Shown: positions 1 to 6,481, counted from the stretch's first letter. The stretch is DNA of 7,062 bases from Oligoflexales bacterium (GCA_028282865.1 JANQHA010000347.1:1-7062), one strand, 5' to 3'. Numbers and translations are program-made. Notes: generated by a model not told the origin, from the sequence alone.

Positions 1-304
1 TGCGCAACTCGTCCAACACCGACTCCATTTCCTTCAAGCCAATCGTGTGGCTTACTAAGTCGATAAGGTCAGCGGCACTGAGTGGCTTTGCCGATGCAAA
101 AATCGCCGCCTCAACTTGGGCTTTTAAACTCAAGCTTTCATGCATCTCCAACATTTTCGCGCTCAACTCTTCGGGCTCAGCATCCGCTTCACCGCTAATA
201 TCAAGCTCATCACCTTTGCTGTCTAACTCACACTCCGTATGAGCGTCAGCCGTTTCGTTGGGATGCTCTAGTTCTTCATCATGTTCTATCTTATCTTCAG
301 TCAC
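1..304 (-). CDS. scpB: Segregation and condensation protein B (ScpB), N-terminal part, cut by left window edge
   Basis: ScpB is the winged-helix (kite) subunit that binds the ScpA kleisin in the SMC-ScpAB condensin and helps origin segregation. Here 101 codons are visible. Residues 58-80 (LSLKAQVEAAIFASAKPLS followed by AADL) match the start of the first winged-helix domain of the family, which usually reads L-K-x-x-V-E-A-L-L-F-A-S-x-x-P-L. The GTG start lies one base after the scpA stop. The overlapping ATG is immediately followed by TGA and cannot be used. A GGAG seven bases upstream of the GTG supports this start. From it, about 50 residues precede the domain, 20 of them Asp/Glu with only two Lys before residue 50, an acidic extension that short ScpBs lack. 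Internal ATGs at codons 51 and 54 would remove it and have poorer ribosome-site spacing. The C-terminal half is outside the window. Identity is confident; the exact start is moderately so. Confidence 0.88.
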   Translation of the reverse strand, partial: MTEDKIEHDEELEHPNETADAHTECELDSKGDELDISGEADAEPEELSAKMLEMHESLSLKAQVEAAIFASAKPLSAADLIDLVSHTIGLKEMESVLDELR

Positions 305-305
305 A

Positions 306-1145
306 TTAATGCTCCACGGCATTTTCAGGCTGAGAAGCTAGCGTGGACATCGCTGTAGAGTCCTTGCGTAACCGCTCCTTCTCTTCCTTGGTTAACGGTA
401 ATTCAGCTGGATTGTAATCCATTTTATACATCCAAATAGGGCCCAAAACCTCCCTTTGATAAACTTTCATACGCCGCCACCGAACCATTTCTAAGACAGC
501 CATCACATAAACAACCAATTCGTAACGAGATTCAAATTTCTTATAAAAGCCTTGAAACAATGCAAAGTTGAGCCGTTCAAGTAAGTCGCTAAGCTCCTTT
601 ATTTTATCTTCGATGCTAATAAGGTGAGTGGTAGCCTGCACTTTAACGGCCTTTCGCTCTGGAAGAGTTTTCAGAAGCTGTTCGTACAGAACGATCAAAG
701 ATGCCGGCTCCCCGGTAAGCGGCGCTTCGACATCTTCGTAGAATGGCTCTAAGCGCTTCCACTCACGATTGGTTTGAATATCCACCCCAAGCTGAGGCTT
801 ATCAGCAAAGTACTCCGCAGCAGCCCTAAATCGCTCGTATTCAATAAGTCGGTTCTGAAGGCTTTTAACCGGATCCTCATCATCTAGTTCTTCGCCGAGG
901 TCCTGCTCTTCGCGCGGTAGGAGCATCCGTGACTTCATTTCAATCAGTGAGGCAGCCATCGTCAGGAATTCGCCCGCATCATTTAGATCATCAAATTTAA
1001 TAAGCCGTAAATACTCAAGGTATTGGTTGGTGAGCACAAAAATATCGATATTAAATATATCAATCTCGTTCACCTTAATTAAGTGAATCAAAAGATCCAG
1101 AGGGCCTTCAAATTGATTAAGCCGCAGAAAATAGCCAGACGCCAT
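306..1145 (-). CDS. scpA: Segregation and condensation protein A (ScpA kleisin)
   Basis: ScpA is the kleisin that bridges the two SMC heads and recruits ScpB, in the nucleoid. The 279-residue length is normal for the family. The N-terminal SMC-neck-binding domain is clear: FEGPLDLLIHLIKVNEIDI begins at residue 12, and GEFLTMAASLIEMKSRMLLP spans residues 58-77, both typical of the family. An acidic stretch (about 80-93) and a helical middle follow. The C-terminal winged helix that contacts the opposite SMC head lies at about 195-245, with the hydrophobic pattern YELVVYVMAVLEMVRWRRMKV in place of the usual FLALLEL segment. The last ~35 residues are charged and probably disordered. A GGGA seven bases upstream supports the ATG. 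The stop codon is one base from the scpB start, so the two are almost certainly co-transcribed and translationally coupled. A candidate promoter with a DnaA box lies just upstream. Confidence 0.95.
   Translation of the reverse strand: MASGYFLRLNQFEGPLDLLIHLIKVNEIDIFNIDIFVLTNQYLEYLRLIKFDDLNDAGEFLTMAASLIEMKSRMLLPREEQDLGEELDDEDPVKSLQNRLIEYERFRAAAEYFADKPQLGVDIQTNREWKRLEPFYEDVEAPLTGEPASLIVLYEQLLKTLPERKAVKVQATTHLISIEDKIKELSDLLERLNFALFQGFYKKFESRYELVVYVMAVLEMVRWRRMKVYQREVLGPIWMYKMDYNPAELPLTKEEKERLRKDSTAMSTLASQPENAVEH
312..315 (-). promoter_or_regulatory. Ribosome binding site deciding the scpB GTG start
   Basis: On the minus strand a GGAG lies inside the last sense codons of scpA (Val-Glu-His) and is followed by seven bases and then GTG. 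This is good Shine-Dalgarno spacing. It supports the GTG rather than the internal ATGs at codons 51 and 54 as the scpB start. Confidence 0.6.
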
Positions 1146-1171
1146 TTTTCATTCCCACTACTAGATTTTTT

Positions 1172-1200
1172 TAGACATGTTATCCACACTACGTTATACC
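1172..1200 (+). promoter_or_regulatory. Candidate sigma-70 promoter for the plus-strand four-gene operon
   Basis: TAGACA (1172-1177, 5 of 6) is followed after 17 bases by TATACC (1195-1200, 4 of 6), with a T7 tract directly upstream. The leader to the GTG at 1249 would be about 40 bases. Its -10 overlaps the -10 of the opposite promoter, so the two would compete for RNA polymerase. Prediction by eye only. Confidence 0.33.
1180..1188 (+). promoter_or_regulatory. Perfect DnaA-box 9-mer TTATCCACA
   Basis: The 9-mer equals the high-affinity E. coli DnaA box (R1/R4 type). It lies in the 103-base gap between scpA and the LuxE/LuxC fusion gene. It falls within the 17-base spacer of the plus-strand promoter candidate and just downstream of the minus-strand -10, around the predicted transcription start. 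DnaA bound here could repress both directions. About 0.0008 chance occurrences are expected in 103 bases on two strands if bases are equal. No second box was seen beside it, so an origin is not indicated. Function is inference. Confidence 0.5.
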
Positions 1201-1221
1201 GTGCTATGGAGATAGTGAAAA
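1193..1221 (-). promoter_or_regulatory. Candidate sigma-70 promoter for scpAB
   Basis: On the minus strand TTTTCA (1221-1216, 4 of 6 to the -35 consensus) is separated by 17 bases from TATAAC (1198-1193, 5 of 6 to the -10 consensus). A/T-rich sequence upstream of the -35 (about 1222-1245, including an A6 tract) could act as an UP element. The start of transcription would fall near 1186, giving a leader of about 40 bases to scpA. Prediction by eye only. Confidence 0.4.
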
Positions 1222-1248
1222 CCTAAAAAAGCTTGAGATATCAATAGA

Positions 1249-3456
1249 GTGAAGAATTTTCTTTCAGAAACAAGCAGCGAATCCCAGAAAACTAAGGCCA
1301 ATTTGGTTAGCGACATCTGGAAAAAGGCTGATCACCGATCTATATTTGCCAGCGATGTCAATTCTAGCGCTCCCGGCCAGCATAAACAGCTACCCACCGA
1401 ATCAGTTTATTTTAATAATAAATTCAGCTATTTACCTGTGGAGTTTTTTAAATACTCCCCCGAGCATTACTTTAGCCCACCTGATCCCTGCGAACCTGTG
1501 ACAGAATTCCTCTCAAGCGGTACGACCAGCGATAACCGCTCTAGGTCGCTATTTTCTGCTGCCGGGCTGAAATTGTACCGCCAAGGTAGCAAAAAGGCTT
1601 TTTCCGGCATTATGTCTAACCTGCTAGGTAATTCGTGGTCCAATATTACCGGTTTGAGCTTAGTCCCAGATGTTACGACTTGGCCTAGCAGTAGCCTAGC
1701 TCAGATGGTTTCCTGGCTTTCAAAGGACTGCAGCCTAATATACTGCAACGACAGCTCACAGCTTCAAAAAGCACTGGAGCGTAATAACGGCAAACCAGTT
1801 TGGATCTTTGGTACCGCCTTTCACTTTGTAAACCTGTTTGATGAGGGCTTAGAGGCAACGCTACACCCAAAAAGTGTCATTCTAGAAACTGGCGGGACCA
1901 AAGGAAAGTCACGCGAGATAAGTCCAGGTGAACTCTACCAGCTAATTAGCAGCCGGTTTCAGATCTCTACAGATCGGATTGTCAGCGAGTACGGTATGTG
2001 TGAGCTAGCAAGTCAAGCCTACAGCTGGGTAGTGCAAACAGATGACTCCGGGGCTACTCAGAAGCGTCAATTTAGATTTCCCAGTTGGGTACAGTGTTTC
2101 GTCGAGGATGAAAACCGAAATTTACAAACATCTGGCAAAGGCTGTCTAACGGTTTACGACCCACTTCGTATTGACTACCCATGGCCGATCCGCACCCAAG
2201 ACCTAGTGACCCTGAATGACGATCAGTCTTTTTTGTTCGAGCACCGGATAAAAACGGCCCCGTTAAAAGGGTGCTCGTTGAATGCTGAAAAAGACTTAGC
2301 TATGGGAGCTTCTAGCAAAAGAAAGGCCCGGCCTAGACCCAACCAAGTATCATTATGCCGTGATCAGGTCATATTGAACGCTAAAAATATTGTGCCAGAA
2401 ATCATTGATTTTCTGTCTTCACGTCAGGCACTGGAGATGCTGTCTCTGGAATTTAATAGTTTAATAGATGCCAAATCGATACTCGGGCTGCTAACAGCAA
2501 GCATTCCTAAAGACCCTGATCATTGGTGGCAAATTGCAAAATCTAGTCAACCTAGTTTCACCAATTGGTTATTCATTCCACCTAACAACCACTCGATAGC
2601 CATGATTTACCCGATAACAGTAGCGGTAGTCTCTGGGCTCAAGGTGTGGGTTCGGACAAGTAAAAGCAACCATAATCTAATCAACACGTTTGTCGATCGA
2701 CTTAAAGAAGTTTCCAGAGACTCTGTACAGTCCCTGAGCCCAAATACCATTATCGGTTCGAGTATGCTGCCAGACGATATTGAAGCCACCTTCATCTACG
2801 GGCATGACAAAACAATACAATCCATAAGGTCAGGCACCAACCTTCACGTACAAGGTTTTGGTGACAGCCTAGCGATAAGTATAATTGACAGTAAATCACT
2901 GCTAATCAATTCAGAGCAAATATTAGAAGATGTTTTTTCCACCCAACAAACTGGTTGCATGTCATCTAGGCTGCTGTTCGTTCAAGGAGATGCAGATGAC
3001 CATGTTATTAAGGACTTTTTTGTAAAAGCAGAACACTTCGTTAAAATACGCTGGCCCGAAGGGCATGATCTTTCTACCAAATATGGTATCAACCATGAAA
3101 GAGCCAGACACCAGTTCATTTTGAAGTCTAAGTTTACTAATGAATCAAATTACTGTCTCCTGGGCAGCTATAATGCGCCGTATCCTTGCAAAAGTAGCTT
3201 TATAGGAAATGCCCCTTTTACATTGCCAGTGGTAACGACCACAGAAAGCGCCGAGCAAATTATTGCCAACTTGACCAGTTTATATAAAAATCTAAAGCTC
3301 ATAATGATAGACCAAACAAACCTGCAGGCCCTAAAAAAGCTCTTTCCAAGAATAGAGTTCAGGGCTCACGGTGAAGCTCAGGCACCAGAGTGGGACGGCA
3401 AACATGAGGGCAGGCCACTTTTCTTAACTGATTTTAGCGAGATTAAAAGTGACTAA
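1249..3456 (+). CDS. Fusion of LuxE-like acyl-protein synthetase and LuxC-like acyl reductase
   Basis: Two families are joined in one 735-residue chain. The N-terminal part (about 20-350) is LuxE-like, an ANL-related enzyme that activates a fatty acid as acyl-AMP and loads it on a cysteine. It has the Ser/Thr/Gly-rich phosphate loop FLSSGTTS (87-94), ILETGGTKGKSREIS (211-225), the adenylation-type SEYGMCELASQ (246-256), and KGCSL (340-344), whose C342 fits the acyl-accepting cysteine near the end of LuxE proteins. After a basic, Pro-containing linker (about 351-370), the rest is LuxC-like with an aldehyde-dehydrogenase-type fold. It has NNHSIAMIYPITVAVVSGLKV (446-466), ATFIYGHDKTIQSIR (513-527), and QQTGCMSS (566-573), where C570 is the expected acyl-thioester nucleophile before NAD(P)H reduction. 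The predicted product is a fatty aldehyde made from a free acid. No signal peptide or membrane segment is seen. GTG is the first start after an in-frame TGA at 1234, with a weak ribosome site. The gene overlaps the next by 8 bases. No luciferase or LuxD gene is visible. Substrate and physiological role are unknown. Confidence 0.8.
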   Translation: MKNFLSETSSESQKTKANLVSDIWKKADHRSIFASDVNSSAPGQHKQLPTESVYFNNKFSYLPVEFFKYSPEHYFSPPDPCEPVTEFLSSGTTSDNRSRSLFSAAGLKLYRQGSKKAFSGIMSNLLGNSWSNITGLSLVPDVTTWPSSSLAQMVSWLSKDCSLIYCNDSSQLQKALERNNGKPVWIFGTAFHFVNLFDEGLEATLHPKSVILETGGTKGKSREISPGELYQLISSRFQISTDRIVSEYGMCELASQAYSWVVQTDDSGATQKRQFRFPSWVQCFVEDENRNLQTSGKGCLTVYDPLRIDYPWPIRTQDLVTLNDDQSFLFEHRIKTAPLKGCSLNAEKDLAMGASSKRKARPRPNQVSLCRDQVILNAKNIVPEIIDFLSSRQALEMLSLEFNSLIDAKSILGLLTASIPKDPDHWWQIAKSSQPSFTNWLFIPPNNHSIAMIYPITVAVVSGLKVWVRTSKSNHNLINTFVDRLKEVSRDSVQSLSPNTIIGSSMLPDDIEATFIYGHDKTIQSIRSGTNLHVQGFGDSLAISIIDSKSLLINSEQILEDVFSTQQTGCMSSRLLFVQGDADDHVIKDFFVKAEHFVKIRWPEGHDLSTKYGINHERARHQFILKSKFTNESNYCLLGSYNAPYPCKSSFIGNAPFTLPVVTTTESAEQIIANLTSLYKNLKLIMIDQTNLQALKKLFPRIEFRAHGEAQAPEWDGKHEGRPLFLTDFSEIKSD

Positions 3457-4036
3457 CATACCCAGACCAGAATGGGATCACCCTTATTTACACACGAGGC
3501 AAGAGCTCAGCCGACAACAACTGGAAGCGTTTGCCTATCATTATTTTCTGAAATTTTTAATGTTCTTTCGAGATCAGCCAGAAGGTAGTATTAGGCCCGG
3601 GCTAGAGATAAAGTACTCGGCAAAAATGAAGCACAAGTTAGGACTAGCAGATTTATTCAACCACAACATTAGGCTCAATTACAATTACTTCCGAAAAGAC
3701 CCCGCCTTGCTTCCCTACACACTTTTTCATGAAATGATCCATATCTGGTTATATAACTGCGACCTAGATCCGGGGCACACCAGAAGGTTTTACTTTAAAA
3801 TGAAATTCTTTGAGGCAACAAAACTCCCTATCGACCAGAAAGTTCATATTCATAAAAGAGTCGCTAGCGAAGCAAAGTTTGTCTTTACATGTCCAAACTG
3901 TAAAAACAAGTGGTTTACTAATTCACCAAAAGAAGACAAAAGGCTCTATTGCGGCTTTTGCTACGAACAATCGAAAGAAAAATATTATCCGGTAAAGTTC
4001 ACCAACCACAATCGACATAGCCTAGGAAATTTATAG
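3449..4036 (+). CDS. SprT-family zinc metalloprotease-like protein
   Basis: The protein has 195 residues. The zinc-metalloprotease motif HEMIH (94-98) gives two zinc-ligand histidines and the catalytic glutamate E95. H110 in PGHTRRFY fits the third ligand, which in SprT/Spartan proteins lies in a G-H-x-x-x-F/W context. A C-terminal zinc ribbon follows with pairs C148/C151 and C168/C171, as in bacterial SprT. The fold assignment is therefore firm. Function is less so: eukaryotic SPRTN cleaves DNA-protein crosslinks, while bacterial SprT proteins are poorly characterised. The first ~85 residues are basic and aromatic-rich and precede the usual core. The GTG start lies inside the end of the upstream fusion gene (8-base overlap), with a GAG-containing site seven bases before it. 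The gene ends three bases before queA, so it sits inside one transcription unit. No secretion signal is seen, so a cytoplasmic location is likely. Confidence 0.8.
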   Translation: MTNIPRPEWDHPYLHTRQELSRQQLEAFAYHYFLKFLMFFRDQPEGSIRPGLEIKYSAKMKHKLGLADLFNHNIRLNYNYFRKDPALLPYTLFHEMIHIWLYNCDLDPGHTRRFYFKMKFFEATKLPIDQKVHIHKRVASEAKFVFTCPNCKNKWFTNSPKEDKRLYCGFCYEQSKEKYYPVKFTNHNRHSLGNL

Positions 4037-4039
4037 CAA

Positions 4040-5152
4040 ATGAGCGAAAATATATACTCTAAGACAAGCTATCATTATCATGCGCCCGAGCAATTAATAG
4101 CTCAAACGCCGACGACCAATCGCGGAGACTCACGATTGCTGCAGCTTTCCGCCGATGGTCAAATAAGTCATCATAAATTTCAGGATCTGGTAGAAATTTT
4201 ACCCAGCAATACGCTGATCATTATGAACGACACCAAAGTGTTCCAAGCTAGACTAATAGGAAATACCGAGACAGGTGGCAAGTGCGAGCTTCTACTTTTA
4301 GAAAACACTTCTGATTCGGTGTGGCTGTGTTTCGGCAAGCCAGTTAAAAAACTTAAAAACAGCAAAAAGCTCATATTTAGAGGCGGCCTAACCGCAGAAA
4401 TTATTGAGATTAACCCATCAAGCGAAGAGTTACCCTCAATCAAAGTTAAATTTAGCATGGGTCACAATGATCTCCACTTATGGCTTGAGAAACATGGCTC
4501 GGTACCGCTACCGCCTTACATTAAACGGAAAGACCATAATACCGATAAAAGCTCTTTAGATAGACAAAGGTATCAAACGGTTTATGCAAGCCAAAGAGGA
4601 TCTGTAGCCGCACCGACCGCAGGCCTGCACTTTACTGAAAACATCATAGCAGAGCTTAAAAGCAAAGGGATAGACGTTGCATACACGACGCTTCATGTAG
4701 GGGCTGGCACCTTCTTGCCGGTAAAGTCTGATGACATCAGGCAACACAGCATGCACACCGAGTATTATACGGTCCCAAATGAAACACTAGAAAAAATTCA
4801 AAGCTACAAGAAGTCTGGAGCTAAGATCATTTGCGTTGGAACCACCAGCCTTAGATGCCTAGAGGCCTTCTATTTAGAAAGTGTCTGCAACAAGATTGAT
4901 ATGTCAGAACTAACCGATAAATGGTTAAAAACAGACCTATTTATACACCCGACATCAACCAATGAAACCTACAGGCCTTGGGCAGTCGATGCGCTGCTAA
5001 CAAACTTTCATCAACCTGAAAGCAGCTTACTAATGCTAGTATCAGCACTCATCGGACCTGAAAAGATAAAAAAAATATATAAAGAGGCCATAGAGGAGAG
5101 GTACCGACTATTCTCTTATGGAGATGCGAGTTTATTGTGGCTACAGCAATAG
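4040..5152 (+). CDS. queA: S-adenosylmethionine:tRNA ribosyltransferase-isomerase (QueA)
   Basis: QueA transfers and isomerises the ribosyl part of AdoMet onto preQ1 at position 34 of tRNAs with GUN anticodons, giving epoxyqueuosine. At 370 residues it is slightly longer than E. coli QueA. Family blocks occur in order: PEQLIAQTP (16-24), NDTKVFQARL (63-72), GGKCELLLL (79-87), GSVPLPPYIKR (153-163), RYQTVYASQRGSVAAPTAGL (177-196), HVGAGTFLPV (219-228), VGTTSLRCLEAF (266-277), VDALLTNFHQPESSLLMLVS (316-335) and YRLFSYGDASLLW (355-367). Two departures stand out. The usual IYPGY-type loop reads IHPTSTNETYRPW (302-314), and the leucine of TNFHLP is glutamine (Q325). The ATG follows the upstream stop by three bases; a possible AGGAA lies 11 bases before it. 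The end overlaps the next gene by 16 bases. No other queuosine-pathway gene is in the window. Confidence 0.96.
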   Translation: MSENIYSKTSYHYHAPEQLIAQTPTTNRGDSRLLQLSADGQISHHKFQDLVEILPSNTLIIMNDTKVFQARLIGNTETGGKCELLLLENTSDSVWLCFGKPVKKLKNSKKLIFRGGLTAEIIEINPSSEELPSIKVKFSMGHNDLHLWLEKHGSVPLPPYIKRKDHNTDKSSLDRQRYQTVYASQRGSVAAPTAGLHFTENIIAELKSKGIDVAYTTLHVGAGTFLPVKSDDIRQHSMHTEYYTVPNETLEKIQSYKKSGAKIICVGTTSLRCLEAFYLESVCNKIDMSELTDKWLKTDLFIHPTSTNETYRPWAVDALLTNFHQPESSLLMLVSALIGPEKIKKIYKEAIEERYRLFSYGDASLLWLQQ

Positions 5153-6234
5153 AGCATCCATGCAAATTTTTACCTCAATGCGGCGGCTGTGCGGACCCTG
5201 CAATTTACGGTGATAGTTTATTTCGAAGCAAAGTAGCGTCATTTCAACAATCGTTGCAAAGCATTTTAAGTCAGAGCCCGGTATTCACCGCACACAGCAC
5301 TTCGAATAATTTTGAATATAGAAGTAGGGCTTTATTTCGTCTCCACTTAGATAGAAAAGGCTTAAAGATAGGTTTTTTTGAGCATAATTCAAGAAATTTA
5401 GTTCATATTGACAGCTGCCTCAACCTCACACCACCCATATCGAGGTGGCTTCGAGACTTCACCAGCTCAAATATTAGATCAGAAGATCCAGAAAAATATC
5501 GAATTCTAGTACAAGAGGTGTTGGCCAACGGTTCTGAGTCGCTAATCTTTTACATAGTCCCAGGACAAAAGCAATGCGCCTCGATGACAGACGTTATCTC
5601 AGCAATGAAAGAACACCCTCTTTGCGTTTGGGCTGGAGATCATCAAGCTTCAAGCACAGCTCCTTTCTTTACCTACTATCTTGGCCCCGGAGATACTGAA
5701 TACTACACCACACCAACCTGCTTCCAGCAGGCTAACAAGAAGGCCGCAGACTCTTTACGCCGACTGCTCCACGGTAAAATAGAGGCCCATGACACGGGAA
5801 AAATCATCGAACTATTTTCTGGATCAGGCTATTTCAGTTTAGAGCTTGCTAACAAATCTAGAAAAGTATTAGGCTATGATAACCATCTCCCCTCTATTAA
5901 ATGCGCGAATCGCTCCGTAAAAAAGGTCTCGGTAAATGCTCGCTACATTGTGCATGACTTATATGGAGACGATGACAGCCTCTGGAAGGCCGTCGAAACT
6001 GAAGATATCATGGTAGCAGACCCACCTAGATGCGGGTTAAGGGAAGTAGCCGATAGAATTATCGCCAGTCAGCCAAAATCATTTTTTTATATAAGCTGCG
6101 ACACCCAATCTTTAATCACAGACCTCAAGAAGTTGTCTGGCAGCTATGAAATCAGGTCGGTCGATGTCATAGATTTTCTTCCCAATACAACTCATTTAGA
6201 GACCCTGACAGAGCTAAAGTTAGCTAACTACTGA
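5137..6234 (+). CDS. RumA/TrmA-family RNA (uracil-5-)-methyltransferase, TRAM-less
   Basis: This is a class I AdoMet methyltransferase that makes 5-methyluridine in RNA (RlmC/RlmD/TrmA family). Four cysteines fit the iron-sulfur site of the rRNA-acting members: C9, C15 and C18 in CKFLPQCGGC, and C94 in HIDSC. The catalytic domain has FQQAN (196-200), AdoMet motif I ELFSGSGYFSLELA (225-238) with acidic D248 at the end of the next strand, DPPRCG (295-300), the nucleophile C321 in ISCDTQSL, and the general-base glutamate E355 in HLETLTEL. All expected catalytic residues are present. At 365 residues it lacks the N-terminal TRAM domain of RlmD. Its length resembles RlmC, while its C-x5-C-x2-C spacing and CGGC match RlmD, so the target uridine (747 or 1939 in E. 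coli 23S numbering, or another) cannot be assigned. The Fe-S cluster argues against TrmA. The GTG start lies in the end of queA, with GCGAG six bases upstream, and no earlier in-frame start is usable. Confidence 0.88.
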   Translation: MATAIEHPCKFLPQCGGCADPAIYGDSLFRSKVASFQQSLQSILSQSPVFTAHSTSNNFEYRSRALFRLHLDRKGLKIGFFEHNSRNLVHIDSCLNLTPPISRWLRDFTSSNIRSEDPEKYRILVQEVLANGSESLIFYIVPGQKQCASMTDVISAMKEHPLCVWAGDHQASSTAPFFTYYLGPGDTEYYTTPTCFQQANKKAADSLRRLLHGKIEAHDTGKIIELFSGSGYFSLELANKSRKVLGYDNHLPSIKCANRSVKKVSVNARYIVHDLYGDDDSLWKAVETEDIMVADPPRCGLREVADRIIASQPKSFFYISCDTQSLITDLKKLSGSYEIRSVDVIDFLPNTTHLETLTELKLANY

Positions 6235-6235
6235 C

Positions 6236-6481
6236 CTATACGTCCTCAAACCTGGAGTCATCTTCTGATGGAATAAAATCAGCGCCAACAGCCTTTTTGA
6301 CAGGAGCTGGTGACTCGTTAGCAACTATATCCTTTTTGGGTTTTGGAGCATCTTTTTTAGCTACTGGCTTTGGTGCACTATTTTTTGCTATGCTCACCAC
6401 TTTTTTATCTGTGCTTTCGACTTTTTTGGGTGACGATTCCTTTGGACTTATTTTACTAGGTTTAGTGCCTTTATCAGCAGA
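6236..6481 (-). other. Out-of-frame C-terminal tail of the MCP (81 codons)
   Basis: After the A8 run this frame encodes 81 residues rich in Lys, Pro, Ser and Ala (for example SAPKPVAKKDAPKPKKD), ending with GADFIPSEDDSRFEDV. The composition continues that of the preceding in-frame tail, which a random frame would not be expected to do. The acidic, Phe-containing end could be a docking peptide on a flexible tether. It is not the enterobacterial NWETF-type CheR/CheB-binding pentapeptide, and no Trp is present. The tail stop is separated by a single base from the stop of the convergent methyltransferase gene. Confidence 0.7.

Noticed and set aside
45..242. Plus-strand 65-codon frame opposite scpB
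   Set aside because: It is a shadow of the minus-strand ScpB coding region, which has clear family similarity and a ribosome site.
1172..1221. A replication origin near the DnaA box
   Set aside because: Only one box is present, with no box cluster, no AT-rich unwinding element, and no dnaA/dnaN/gidA neighbours.
1249..3456. Reading the LuxE/LuxC-like gene as part of a bioluminescence operon
   Set aside because: No luciferase (luxA/luxB), luxD or flavin reductase gene is in the window, and the neighbours are RNA-modification and protease genes. LuxC/LuxE-like families are also found in non-luminous bacteria.
3810..3995. Second reading frame inside the sprT gene
   Set aside because: It is out of frame with the clear HEMIH/zinc-ribbon protein and has no recognisable features.
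4941..4949. TTATACACC, a near match to a DnaA box
   Set aside because: It has one mismatch at a conserved position and lies inside the queA coding sequence, so chance is sufficient.
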